64,000 nucleotides of DNA. Source: Prevotella sp. GTDB lineage: Bacteria; Bacteroidota; Bacteroidia; Bacteroidales; Bacteroidaceae. The position numbers and the translations under genes are program-made. The notes under the pieces are model-generated. The model did no database searches, was not told the DNA's origin, and saw nothing but the letters and a program-made list of their open reading frames with translations. The stretch is taken from assembly GCA_022486815.1 (NCBI GenBank), contig JAKVJW010000009.1:40018-104017 (forward strand), in the 5' to 3' direction. Every line of letters begins with the position of its first letter. The stretch's first letter is position 1. This document shows, one piece after another, positions 52,316-62,019 of this stretch.

Positions 52316-54628
52316 ATGAAACGATTATTTGTAGTATTAGTAGCAATGGGGTTGTGGTTACCGGGTATGGTGAAAGCCGGAACTATGGCAAGGAAAGTAG
52401 TTATAACAACTCAAAGGGAAAAAGAATCGAATCAGAAGATGAATCGGTTTGTCTCACAATTGATGTCAAAGATGACCCTTGATGAAAAAATAGGTCAGTT
52501 GAATTTGTCAGGTGCAGGCAATCTGACACCTGGTCAGGTGAAGAATAGTGATGTGGCCAAGAGTGTAAGTACGGGACAAGTAGGAGCCATACTTAGTCTG
52601 AGAGGACTGGAGGTGATCAGGGAACTACAGCATGTGGCTGTGAAGAACACACGTCTGGGTATTCCTTTGCTCTTTGGTCTGGATGTGATCCATGGATATG
52701 AGACCACCTTTCCTATTCCACTCGCCCTGTCGTGCAGTTGGGATATGGATGGTATAAAGAATGTAGCACGTATATCAGCAGAAGAAGCAAGTTGCGAAGG
52801 TATCTGCTGGACATTCAGTCCGATGGTAGATATCTGTCATGATGTACGTTGGGGACGGATTGCCGAAGGTGCCGGGGAAGACCCGTATCTGGGTTCTGCC
52901 ATAGCTACGGCCATGGTCCAGGGATATCAGGAAGATTTGTCGTCCAATTCTGATATAATGGCTTGCATTAAGCATTTTGCACTGTATGGGGCGGTTGAGG
53001 CAGGCCGGGATTATAATACCGTCGATATGAGCAAGTATCGGATGTATAATGAATATTTTCCTCCTTATAAGGCAGCAGTGGAAGCGGGAGCAGGAAGTGT
53101 GATGACCTCTTTCAATACGGTTAACGGGATTCCTTCAACGGCGAACAAATGGTTACTTACTGATGTCTTACGGAATCAGTGGCATTTTAACGGTTTTGTT
53201 GTGACTGATGCTACAGCCATAGCTGAACTCAGAAACCATGGACTGGGTGATTTGCAACAGGTATCTGCTAAGGCCTTGACTGCCGGTGTGGATATGGATA
53301 TGGGTGCAGGTGGATTTGTGGGTACATTGAAGAAATCTCTGTCGGAAGGAAAAGTAACCGAAACAGAAGTCGACAATGCTTGCCGATATATTCTGGAAGC
53401 AAAATATAAATTGGGACTATTTGCCAATCCATATAAATTCTGTAATGCAAAGCGTGCGAAGAAAGAAGAACGCACTGCCGGCCATCTTGCTGAGGCCAGG
53501 AAAATGGCAAGTGAGAGTTTCGTGTTGTTAAAGAATGAAAATCATCTGTTGCCATTACACAGGGGTGGTACCGTAGCTGTGGTTGGTCCTTTGGCTGAAG
53601 CTCAAAACAATATGAATGGTACATGGAGTGTAAATTCTAATTCTGAATGTTCTCTAGTGACTGGATTGAAAGAAGTTGCCGGGAGCAAAGTCCGTGTACT
53701 ATATGCCAAGGGATGTAATCTGGAATATGACCATGCCAAGCAGGATCGTGAGACAATGGGAAGTCCTCTTGTGTGGGACAACCGCAGTAATGAAGAGATG
53801 ACGGATGAAGCTGTAAAGGTGGCAAATCAGGCTGATGTGGTAGTTGCGGCGTTAGGCGAGGCTGCCAGTATGAGTGGTGAGTGCGCCAGTCGTTCACAGA
53901 TAGATATACCGGAATGTCAGGAGGACTTGTTGAAGGCTTTGGTAAAGACTGGTAAACCGGTGGTGCTGGTATTGTTCAATGGCCGCCCCTTGTTACTAAA
54001 CTGGGAGAAAGCAAATGTCCCGGCTATCTTGGATGTCTGGTTTGGCGGCAGTGAAGCGGCAAGGGCAATCGGAGATGTCCTGTTCGGTGATGTGAATCCG
54101 TCGGGGAAGTTGACGGTATCTTTCCCTCAGAATGTAGGACAGTTACCTTACACTTACAGCCACGAGAACACTGGTCGTCCGTTGCAGGAAGGTCAATGGT
54201 TCCGCAAGTTCTGCAGCGATTATCTGGATGTGAGCAATGATATGCTTTATCCATTTGGCTATGGATTGAGCTATACTACATATACTTACAGTAACCTTAC
54301 TTTGAGTGCCGGAAAAATGGATCGGAACGGTTCGATACAGGTAAGTGTGAAAGTGACTAATACGGGTGACCGTGACGGATGTGAGATTGTCCAGATGTAT
54401 TTGCATCAGTTGGTTGGCAGTGTGGCACGTCCTGTCAAGGAATTGAAAGGCTTTCAGCGTGTTCCCCTGAAAGCTGGTGAGAGCAAGCGCGTTGTATTTA
54501 CGATTACTCCGGATATGCTCAGGTATTATAATAATGATTTACAGTCAGTATTGGAGTCCGGGAAGTATGATGTGATGATCGGACCGAATAGCGAAGACTT
54601 GCAGTCTTGTTCATTTACGTTGGAGTAG
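52316..54628 (+). CDS. GH3 beta-glycosidase (BglX-like, paralogue B)
   Basis: A GH3 enzyme of 770 residues with Sec signal ending VKAG. It matches paralogue A at 48213 over nearly its full length, for example GRDYNTVDMS, RMYNEYFPPYKAAV, GKPVVLVLFNGRPL and RPVKELKGFQR. The nucleophile is Asp298 in VVTDATAIA, where paralogue A has a tyrosine next to the aspartate (TDY) and most GH3 enzymes a tryptophan; this residue lines the subsite, so specificity may differ. It is the last gene of the PUL and is followed within 35 bases by a strong terminator. Confidence 0.93.
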   Translation: MKRLFVVLVAMGLWLPGMVKAGTMARKVVITTQREKESNQKMNRFVSQLMSKMTLDEKIGQLNLSGAGNLTPGQVKNSDVAKSVSTGQVGAILSLRGLEVIRELQHVAVKNTRLGIPLLFGLDVIHGYETTFPIPLALSCSWDMDGIKNVARISAEEASCEGICWTFSPMVDICHDVRWGRIAEGAGEDPYLGSAIATAMVQGYQEDLSSNSDIMACIKHFALYGAVEAGRDYNTVDMSKYRMYNEYFPPYKAAVEAGAGSVMTSFNTVNGIPSTANKWLLTDVLRNQWHFNGFVVTDATAIAELRNHGLGDLQQVSAKALTAGVDMDMGAGGFVGTLKKSLSEGKVTETEVDNACRYILEAKYKLGLFANPYKFCNAKRAKKEERTAGHLAEARKMASESFVLLKNENHLLPLHRGGTVAVVGPLAEAQNNMNGTWSVNSNSECSLVTGLKEVAGSKVRVLYAKGCNLEYDHAKQDRETMGSPLVWDNRSNEEMTDEAVKVANQADVVVAALGEAASMSGECASRSQIDIPECQEDLLKALVKTGKPVVLVLFNGRPLLLNWEKANVPAILDVWFGGSEAARAIGDVLFGDVNPSGKLTVSFPQNVGQLPYTYSHENTGRPLQEGQWFRKFCSDYLDVSNDMLYPFGYGLSYTTYTYSNLTLSAGKMDRNGSIQVSVKVTNTGDRDGCEIVQMYLHQLVGSVARPVKELKGFQRVPLKAGESKRVVFTITPDMLRYYNNDLQSVLESGKYDVMIGPNSEDLQSCSFTLE

Positions 54629-54660
54629 CGGAAAAAGAGACCTTAAATTGTCGTAAAATA

Positions 54661-54700
54661 AAGCCCCCCGAAAGTCTGACAATAGACTTTCGGGGGGCTT
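54661..54700. terminator. strong bidirectional intrinsic terminator closing the PUL
   Basis: A perfect 17-bp stem: 54661-54677 (AAGCCCCCCGAAAGTCT) pairs with 54684-54700 around a 6-base loop. A T run follows on the plus side (TTTT at 54699-54702) and an A/T tract on the minus side. It lies between convergent genes, serving GH3 and the minus-strand susD. Confidence 0.92.
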
Positions 54701-54742
54701 TTATAAAGATACAGCCTCATAATATCAGAGGCCGTATTCAAG

Positions 54743-56521
54743 TCACCATCCTGAGTTCTGTGTGAGGATATAGCCACGGCTTTTATAGAGTGTAATCTGA
54801 TCTTCCGGGATAGGATAAAGATAATCCTTGACTGCGGCGACACGCATCAGATTCAGGTCTGTTATCGGTTTGATGTAGCCTGCGTTTCCATCACGGTCAA
54901 GTTTAATCCTTGACAGTTGGCCAACGGTAATAGTACTGCCCGGATGTTTCGAATTGTACCAAGTTACATACTTGTCTTTGTCAAGCCATGCTCCCATATT
55001 CAATTTCGGGTTCTTTATCATGTCTGCATATTGCAGTTTTCCCCATCGTCGTATATCATAAAAACGTATACCGGAGTAGGGTAGCTCATCACGACGTTCA
55101 CGGCGGATCTCCCAAAGGATAGAAGGAACATCAGTGTCCCTGTCAGGATCATTGATAGATATACCATTAACTTGTAGATTGTTTCCCGCAAGTGTTACAT
55201 GAGGCATATTCGTACTTGGACGGTCTCGCAAAACATTGATAGTCTTGTCAAAGTCCTGTTGGGTCAGAGTGTAATCTCCCAAGGAAGATAATTCTGCAAC
55301 AGTTTCTATGTAATTCATTAATACTTCATCATAGCGCATAATAGGTGCATCTGTAATGCATGTAGAACTCTGCCCGCCTGCTTTGTCTTTTAAGGATTCG
55401 TTGACAAAGAGATGGCTGAAGTAACCGGATGTTGCGTAGATATCGGCGATGCCGTTTAGTTTCAGGCCTGTCGTATCTATATTGGCATAGAGGCGTGGAT
55501 CTCTGTTGGTCATCTCGTCCTTGAACCATTTATCTCCTTTGTACATAGTGTTTTCACTCTGGTGAATAGGAAGCCCATTTTTGGAAAGATAGCTGTCAAC
55601 GAATGATTTTGATGGACTGTTAACTTCTGCCAGGGTATTCTGGAAAGACATCAGACTGTGAGTAACAACACCTTCTTTATAAGAACGATAGAGTATGATT
55701 TCAGGATTGCCCTCAAGGTTTTCAGAAGTTGTCAGGTCAAGGAAGTTATCACATAGATGATACCTGCCACTATTCATTACGTCTTCAGCAAAATTTTTTG
55801 CTGCTTCAAGATACTTCTTGGCATATTCTGTATTATGCTCGTGGTATTTCTCCCATGTACCTTCAAAAAGCATCAGACGTGAACCATAGGCATCGGCTAC
55901 ATCACGATTGACAGTGAGGCCTGCTTCACCATCACTGACACGGATGTTATTTGAAGCAAAGTTGAGATCATCCAGTACTTTGTCCATAACATCGGAACGT
56001 TTATCCCGGGTACGATAAAGGCTTGTATAGTCTTTGTTGTCAAGTGCTTCCTCATAATAAGGAACATCACCATAGAGATTAACGAGTTGGCTGTATTCCA
56101 AAGCACGGAAGAAACGGATAACACCCATCCAGTGGTTCTTTGCTTCGTCATCCAAATTGGAAGATTTTACCCGGTTAAGCATAACGTTAATGTGACGGAC
56201 CAGAGTAAAGTCCCAGTTGGATCCACTTGCAGAGGCCGGAGCTACTTTTGTAAAGAAGGTTGCTGCTTCTTGTGCGTTGTCATCATTCCAGTCAGCTACA
56301 TTGGTCTCTGAATAATAATCCGATCGGCTCCAACCTTTATTGTAACCGACAAAGAAGTTGGTGTAGATATCCAATACTGCCGTACGGATGTTGTCCTCAC
56401 TGTTCCAGAAGTCTGGTGTGTCCGTAATTTTATCTTTGGGATTACAAGTGAGAAAGTCGTTACATGATATCAGTGTGCATATAGTGATGATCAGGGTGAT
56501 TCCTAAATTTATCTTTTTCAT
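54743..56521 (-). CDS. SusD-like lipoprotein (pair 3)
   Basis: 592 residues, start at 56521 giving MKKINLGITL and lipobox LISCND with lipidated Cys20; an upstream ATG at 56533 adds four residues and is possible. Family marks are the helical HWMGVIRFFRALEYSQLVNLYG core and IRRERRDELPYSGIRFYDIR near the end, with YILTQNSGW at the C-terminus. It lies 18 bases after its susC partner. Unlike the two pairs in the PUL, this pair stands alone on the opposite strand with no enzyme, SGBP or regulator next to it on that strand. Its natural companions may be the divergent NamZ group. Confidence 0.94.
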   Translation of the reverse strand: MKKINLGITLIITICTLISCNDFLTCNPKDKITDTPDFWNSEDNIRTAVLDIYTNFFVGYNKGWSRSDYYSETNVADWNDDNAQEAATFFTKVAPASASGSNWDFTLVRHINVMLNRVKSSNLDDEAKNHWMGVIRFFRALEYSQLVNLYGDVPYYEEALDNKDYTSLYRTRDKRSDVMDKVLDDLNFASNNIRVSDGEAGLTVNRDVADAYGSRLMLFEGTWEKYHEHNTEYAKKYLEAAKNFAEDVMNSGRYHLCDNFLDLTTSENLEGNPEIILYRSYKEGVVTHSLMSFQNTLAEVNSPSKSFVDSYLSKNGLPIHQSENTMYKGDKWFKDEMTNRDPRLYANIDTTGLKLNGIADIYATSGYFSHLFVNESLKDKAGGQSSTCITDAPIMRYDEVLMNYIETVAELSSLGDYTLTQQDFDKTINVLRDRPSTNMPHVTLAGNNLQVNGISINDPDRDTDVPSILWEIRRERRDELPYSGIRFYDIRRWGKLQYADMIKNPKLNMGAWLDKDKYVTWYNSKHPGSTITVGQLSRIKLDRDGNAGYIKPITDLNLMRVAAVKDYLYPIPEDQITLYKSRGYILTQNSGW

Positions 56522-56539
56522 ATCATTTACCATTTAATG

Positions 56540-59500
56540 TTAGAATATAACTTGTAAACCGAATGATAAAGTTCTGGAGTAAGGATAACCTCTGCCAAAG
56601 GACCATGTGCCAATTCCAGAACCAACTTTATAATCTGTTGTCTCAGGGTCAACGGGTATCTTCATGTGGTCAAATTCAAAAAGATTTTCTCCGCTGAAGT
56701 AGATACGTACACTTTGCATATAAATGCGTTTGGTGATAGATACGGGCAGAGTATAGCCTACTGTGATATTCTTGCAACGTAGATAAGCCATGTGGCAGAG
56801 ATAACGTGACTGACATAGAAAGTTCATTCCGTTACTGTTCCATGCATTGTTGGAAGGTCGTGGATAAAAAGCGTTGGTATTATCAGGTGTCCAGTAATCC
56901 ATTTGATGTTGGAAAACAGATTCTGCATAGCCTGAACCACCGCCAGGAATGCCCACGCTACCATATGCCCAATAGTCATGTTTGCCTACTCCCTGAAAGA
57001 ATGTACTGAAGTCAAATTCTTTCCAAGTAGCTCCAAGTGTGAAACTGTATTCATAGTTAGGTAGAGAATTGCCGATTACTTTCAAATCGCCATGATCTTC
57101 AACAGTGTTCTTCCCGTAGGTAATCTTTCCGTCACCATTGAGATCCTTGTATTTTACGTCACCCGGGCCAAATTTAAAGTTACCGGTTTCAAAAAGTGAC
57201 TGTGAAGGAATACCGGCTTTAAGTGAGCCGTCAGAATTGAAATCATCTGTTTGGAAAAGGCGGTCCGTTTCGTAACCCCATATTTCACCTAACCGTTTGC
57301 CTTCATAGTAACCGTAGATGTTACGGTCTTCCTTGTTATATTTCGTGATTTTCTCTACAATGTGAGATAAGTTGGCACTGGCCTTTATAGCGAAGTCCTT
57401 TGTAAACTGGTGGTGATAGTCTATACCGACTTCATAACCGTCGCCAGTCAGTTCCCCATAGTTTTGCATGGGCACGGAAGCTCCGAATGTGACAGGAAGT
57501 TGCTCGCCGGGAGTATGCATGTCAGAGGTCAGACGGTGATAGTAGTCAAATGTGTACATTAGGTCATCATTGAAAAGTCCAGCATCAACTCCGATATCGA
57601 AGGTCGTAACGCGTTCCCATGTCAGGTTTGGCGAGATGACAGTCGGAGCTTCAAGGGAATTTAATTCCTGTCCTCCTTCTACCCATCCGGACTTTTCGGA
57701 AGCCATTGTTGAGATGAATGAATTGGCTGCTACATCCTGATTGCCGATAGTCCCCCAGGAGGTACGTAGCTTCAGATAGGAGAGAGTTGGTTTTGCCCAT
57801 TCCATAAATTTTTCTTCAGAAGCTCTCCATCCTGCTGAAACAGATGGGAAGAAAGCCCATTTCTTTCCATCTGGGAAACGTGAAGAACCATCATAACGGA
57901 AGTTTAATTCCAAAAGATATTTCTGTATGTAGTCGTAGTTGATACGTCCGAAAAAACCGGCTGCAGAAAAGTCATTATGGAAACTGTAGGAGCCATTGTA
58001 GGAATATTGATCGCCTGTGGCGAGAGCTATCTCGGGCAGATCGTCACTGATTAATCCTGTACGCTCTGAATATTGGGAAAAAGCATCACGTTTCTCTGCA
58101 TCAAGTCCTGACATGAACTTAAAATCATGCTTCTTGGCAAGATTCAGATTGTATGTAGCATAGAGTTTGATGATGTTCTGCAGAGTATAGCCACTGGTCT
58201 GGACAACATGGTCGTGAGAGCTGCTGTACAAACTTGTATAGTTGCTGAACGGCGCAGAAGAGAACATATCATATCCCATAACCTTACCGCCATTGCGTTT
58301 CTGATAATCATTCGTGTAGCCGAAGGTGTAATCAAAGTTGATGGACAGGTTCTTGACGGGGTCAATTTCGGTACCTAAGTTATCAAGTATGTAAGTTGAA
58401 GTGAGTTTCTCTCGGTTGCCGTTGCTGATTTCTGTTACGGCTGACCGGAAAGGTTTCCCCTGATAGGTCGTATAGGGATACCAGCGTGGCCAGCGAAGTA
58501 GATAAAACCAAGTATCGTATTGACCGGAAGTAAACTTGTATGGCTGACTGTGATCATCACGGGTGAAGAGGATATTGGTGCGAACTTTCCACCAGTCACA
58601 GATGTTAGTCGTGATATTACTATGTAAAGTGTAACGGTTATATTGATCAGTATTGATTTTCATGATTCCTTTTTGTGTCAGGTAGCTCATACTGATGTTG
58701 TAGGTGGTCTTTTTACTTCCACCGGTAATGGAGATGTTATGATTCTGCTGGGGGGTCCATTTACGGGTGAACTGTTTGATAGGATCGAAAGACCGATAGA
58801 AATAGGTCTTGCCATTAACGATCTCAAAGTCACGTCCTTCTTGCAATTCTCCTAATTCGCTTTGAGACATCTTGCCATATTTCTGGTCCCATTCTGCAAT
58901 CTTCTTGACTGCATATTCGTCAATGGTGTAGCCGATAGGATTTGCCTGGGCAACTCCTAACCTCTGCATCACAGTCCATATAAAATTGGCATTGTCTACT
59001 GTGGAAGCAAGTTTTGGAATTTTAGTCGGTGTATTCCATGCAAAGTTGTTAGAGTAGGAAACTCTTGTCTTTTCGTTTTTGGAGCCTTGTTTTGTGGTAA
59101 TCAGAATGACTCCCCATGCAGCACGAGTTCCATAGATAGAAGACGAGGCTGCATCTTTCAATACAGAGATGGTGGCAATGTCATCCGGGTTGACAAGGTT
59201 GAGGTCAGGTACTTCCACGTTATCTACAAGGATAAGAGGTGATGTTCCACCTGTTGCACTTAGAGAACCTATAGATCCCCTAAGACGAATGGTAGACTCT
59301 GTGCCGATGCCACCGGTCAGATTTGTGATGGTCAGTCCAGGGGTCACACCTTGCAAGGCTTTGGCTACATCGGTAATAGGACGGCTGGCAATAGCTTCAT
59401 CTACATTAACGTTGGCGACAGCTCCGGTCAGGTTGGCTTTCTTCTGGGTGCCGTAGCCTACGACGACGACATCAGAAAGTGTTCCGACATCTTCTGCAAG

Positions 59501-59830
59501 GGTTACCTTCATACCATGAGAGGCTTTCGCTTCTACAGTTTTGTAACCGATGTAGGAAATAACTAGTGTATTTCCTTCTTGTGTGTTTAATGTGAAGTGG
59601 CCGCTAATATCGGTTACCGTTCCGATACCTTTGGCTCCTTTTACTGCTATGGTGGCACCGATGACAGGCTGTCCCTGTCTGTCAAGTATTGTACCTGTAA
59701 TAGTAGCTTGTTGTTGTGTAATCAATGTTGACAACGAAGTACCGGTTCTTGAAGCAGCACTTATTGCCGATGGTGTCATGCTTATACAAGCAACCATTAA
59801 AAAAACGATAAAAGAATGTCTTTTTTCCAT
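56540..59830 (-). CDS. SusC-like TonB-dependent transporter (pair 3)
   Basis: A 1096-residue SusC-type porin. A signal segment (about 1-25) is followed by a carboxypeptidase regulatory-like domain (ITGTILDRQGQPVIGATI), a canonical TonB box VVVVGYGTQKK, a plug with LQGVTPGLTI and LRGSIGS, the diagnostic PDDIATISVLKDAASSSIYG, and a barrel ending SFGLQVIF. It is transcribed away from the NamZ group across an 880-base AT-rich gap. A reduced promoter-like TATTTTG occurs on the minus strand near 59925-59931, but no full promoter was confirmed. No anti-sigma/ECF pair or HTCS lies beside it, so its regulator is elsewhere or global. Confidence 0.95.
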   Translation of the reverse strand: MEKRHSFIVFLMVACISMTPSAISAASRTGTSLSTLITQQQATITGTILDRQGQPVIGATIAVKGAKGIGTVTDISGHFTLNTQEGNTLVISYIGYKTVEAKASHGMKVTLAEDVGTLSDVVVVGYGTQKKANLTGAVANVNVDEAIASRPITDVAKALQGVTPGLTITNLTGGIGTESTIRLRGSIGSLSATGGTSPLILVDNVEVPDLNLVNPDDIATISVLKDAASSSIYGTRAAWGVILITTKQGSKNEKTRVSYSNNFAWNTPTKIPKLASTVDNANFIWTVMQRLGVAQANPIGYTIDEYAVKKIAEWDQKYGKMSQSELGELQEGRDFEIVNGKTYFYRSFDPIKQFTRKWTPQQNHNISITGGSKKTTYNISMSYLTQKGIMKINTDQYNRYTLHSNITTNICDWWKVRTNILFTRDDHSQPYKFTSGQYDTWFYLLRWPRWYPYTTYQGKPFRSAVTEISNGNREKLTSTYILDNLGTEIDPVKNLSINFDYTFGYTNDYQKRNGGKVMGYDMFSSAPFSNYTSLYSSSHDHVVQTSGYTLQNIIKLYATYNLNLAKKHDFKFMSGLDAEKRDAFSQYSERTGLISDDLPEIALATGDQYSYNGSYSFHNDFSAAGFFGRINYDYIQKYLLELNFRYDGSSRFPDGKKWAFFPSVSAGWRASEEKFMEWAKPTLSYLKLRTSWGTIGNQDVAANSFISTMASEKSGWVEGGQELNSLEAPTVISPNLTWERVTTFDIGVDAGLFNDDLMYTFDYYHRLTSDMHTPGEQLPVTFGASVPMQNYGELTGDGYEVGIDYHHQFTKDFAIKASANLSHIVEKITKYNKEDRNIYGYYEGKRLGEIWGYETDRLFQTDDFNSDGSLKAGIPSQSLFETGNFKFGPGDVKYKDLNGDGKITYGKNTVEDHGDLKVIGNSLPNYEYSFTLGATWKEFDFSTFFQGVGKHDYWAYGSVGIPGGGSGYAESVFQHQMDYWTPDNTNAFYPRPSNNAWNSNGMNFLCQSRYLCHMAYLRCKNITVGYTLPVSITKRIYMQSVRIYFSGENLFEFDHMKIPVDPETTDYKVGSGIGTWSFGRGYPYSRTLSFGLQVIF

Positions 59831-60467
59831 ATATTTGTGTTATAAAAATTAGGTTTCTGTGTTTCTTGTAAGCTCTTAATTGTGAGTTTTGCCACCATTT
59901 ATCTCTTTAGGTTATGAGGAGTTACAAAATACAGCGGCTGGTATTCTTAAATTTACAGTAAAATTAACGCTTTTTTAATTATTACATGTATGTTTTGAGT
60001 TATAATACATTATGGTAGCTTCTCAAATAGAAGATTCCTTGAAAATACAAGTTTGCAATATTCTTCTCTTTTGCAGATGTTCTTGTTGGAAACACAAATG
60101 ATGTTGTTGATAAAAATCTCTCTTAAATTCTCAAATCTTGTCTTGCGTATAATTATGTCACTTTTCTTCATCTTTTACTTATTAATTCATTCCTTTAATA
60201 TCCTGTTTTTCTTTTTGATATTATAATGATAATTTATATGACAAAATGATATTTAATTATACAAATATATATCTTTATAATTAAATATATGATATTATTC
60301 ATACTTTTTGATTATTTAATTTTTCTATTGCTTCCATATTGTTTTAAATGGATATGCTTTTAATTTAAGAATGTTGTTAAATACGTTAAATAATAATCAA
60401 ATACTAATATAATTACTAAATGATCATTATGTTTTGATTTTATTTATTGTAGGATCCTTAAAATATG

Positions 60468-60475
60468 TAACTTTG
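60468..60475 (+). promoter_or_regulatory. -7 box of an orphan promoter 235 bases before namZ
   Basis: TAACTTTG fits TAnnTTTG exactly. The nearest TTTG upstream (60433-60436) is too far for a normal -33 element. A transcript from here would begin near 60482 and cover the 17-codon ORF. Confidence 0.4.
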
Positions 60476-60573
60476 CAATGAGATGACCGCAGACTTTATT
60501 CTGGTATCAGATAAGGTGGCTTTTTATGGTTTCTGTATAATACTCTATTTTAAATTTTAATGTTTTTGCAGGT

Positions 60574-60627
60574 ATGAAGAATATCGTATTTGATTCGTTT
60601 AGTTTGTTTAAGGCTGGTCCTAAATAA
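60574..60627 (+). CDS. possible 17-residue peptide ORF
   Basis: ATG at 60574 opens a 17-codon frame, MKNIVFDSFSLFKAGPK, ending in tandem stops (TAATAA). It is about 100 bases downstream of a TAACTTTG promoter box and ahead of NamZ. It has no recognised family. A leader peptide, a small regulator or chance are all possible. Confidence 0.25.
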   Translation: MKNIVFDSFSLFKAGPK

Positions 60628-60679
60628 TAAGCATAAAACTAAGTGAAAAGCACAAGCGTATTATATTATAAATTTTTAC

Positions 60680-60687
60680 TACCTTTG
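60680..60687 (+). promoter_or_regulatory. -7 box of the namZ promoter
   Basis: TACCTTTG fits TAnnTTTG and lies 24 bases before the ATG at 60711, giving a short leader of about 17 bases. No TTTG is seen at -33. Confidence 0.6.
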
Positions 60688-60710
60688 TATCAGATCTAAA
60701 TCGAATAGAA

Positions 60711-61895
60711 ATGAAAAATCAGTTCCTTGTTTTATGTTTCTTTTTTTTAACAGTGACTACGTGTATAGCACAATGTCCAAAAAAGGATAGGGTGATAAAC
60801 GGAGATGAACAGACTTCTGCTTATTTTCCGATGCTTAGAAACCGGCGGATAGCTCTTTTCTCCAACCGCACAGGTATGGTCAAGAATAAACACATTCTTG
60901 ATATCCTGACCGAAAATCATTTCAAGGTGACTTGTATCCTTTCTCCGGAACATGGTTTTCGTGGTAATGCTGATGCGGGAGAGACCGTAGGCAACAGTGT
61001 GGATGAGGCAACAGGCGTTCCTATCCGTTCTCTGTATAACAGTGGCGATAGTACAAGTTTGGGAGAATACCTTCAAGGGCATGTTGATATATTGGTCGTA
61101 GATATTCAGGATGTAGGTCTTCGATTCTACACCTATTATATAAGTATGTGCAAACTGATGAACGTCTGCGCTGGACTGAAAATACCGGTTCTCATTCTTG
61201 ATCGAGCCAATCCTAATGGTTTTTATGTTGATGGCCCGGTACTCGATATGAAGTATAGATCGGGTGTTGGTGTTCTTCCTATTCCTGTTGTCTATGGGAT
61301 GACTTTGGGAGAACTGGCACAGATGATTAATGGTGAGGGCTGGTTGAAAGATAAACGTATCTGTCCGCTTAAGGTTATCACGTGCAAGAATTATACCCAT
61401 CAGACAAAATATCGCCTTTCTGTTGCACCATCACCCAATCTGCCGGATATGAAATCGGTCTATCTTTATCCTTCAATGTGCTATTTTGAGGGAACCGTCG
61501 TCAGTCTGGGACGCGGCACAGATCTCCCTTTTCAAGTTTATGGGCATCCGGCTATGAAGGGTTGTACCTTTAGTTTTACTCCCCGCAGCAAGATAGGAGC
61601 AAAGAACCCTCCTTTGCTCAATCAGAAGTGCTATGGTGTAGACTTGAGCCATAAGTCCGATTCGGAGATATGTAAAAAGGGACTTGATCTGAGTTATGTT
61701 ATTGATGCTTACCACAGACTTGGGATAGGAGATAGGTTCTTTACCCCTTTCTTCGAGAAACTAATCGGTGTGGGCTATGTCCGAAAGATGATAGAATCAG
61801 GAAAGACTGCAGGTGAGATCAGGGCATGCTGGAAAAGCGATGTGGAAAAATTCAAGAAACAACGTGCTAAGTACTTGTTATATGATGACAAATGA
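60711..61895 (+). CDS. namZ: DUF1343 / GH171 NamZ-type exo-beta-N-acetylmuramidase
   Basis: NamZ releases terminal N-acetylmuramic acid from the non-reducing end of peptidoglycan fragments. The 394-residue protein has a Sec signal (1-20) and the DUF1343 motifs: IALFSNRTGMVKN at about 47, LSPEHGFRGNADAGE near 80, DIQDVGLRFYTYY near 138 and LDRANPNGFYVDGP near 165. Length matches the family. It is the first gene of a plus-strand set with a sodium/solute symporter and a serine hydrolase; in Tannerella and relatives such genes act in MurNAc salvage. It is read divergently from a SusCD pair that could deliver the muropeptides. Confidence 0.9.
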   Translation: MKNQFLVLCFFFLTVTTCIAQCPKKDRVINGDEQTSAYFPMLRNRRIALFSNRTGMVKNKHILDILTENHFKVTCILSPEHGFRGNADAGETVGNSVDEATGVPIRSLYNSGDSTSLGEYLQGHVDILVVDIQDVGLRFYTYYISMCKLMNVCAGLKIPVLILDRANPNGFYVDGPVLDMKYRSGVGVLPIPVVYGMTLGELAQMINGEGWLKDKRICPLKVITCKNYTHQTKYRLSVAPSPNLPDMKSVYLYPSMCYFEGTVVSLGRGTDLPFQVYGHPAMKGCTFSFTPRSKIGAKNPPLLNQKCYGVDLSHKSDSEICKKGLDLSYVIDAYHRLGIGDRFFTPFFEKLIGVGYVRKMIESGKTAGEIRACWKSDVEKFKKQRAKYLLYDDK

Positions 61896-62019
61896 GGAAG
61901 GTCAGACTGTTTGTTATCCGCTGACGAATATTTATTTTAAAATCAATATCTCACATTTGTTTTCGTTCAACATCGGAAATAGAAAACCATCTCATACGTT
62001 TAATATTTAATCTAAAGAT

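Larger units (their letters stand above)
59831..60710. other. 880-bp AT-rich divergent intergenic region
   Basis: The stretch between susC pair 3 and the NamZ gene is very AT-rich, particularly 60100-60440. It holds no conserved gene I can recognise apart from a 17-codon ORF at 60574-60627. It carries two plus-strand -7 boxes, TAACTTTG (60468-60475) and TACCTTTG (60680-60687). Confidence 0.6.
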
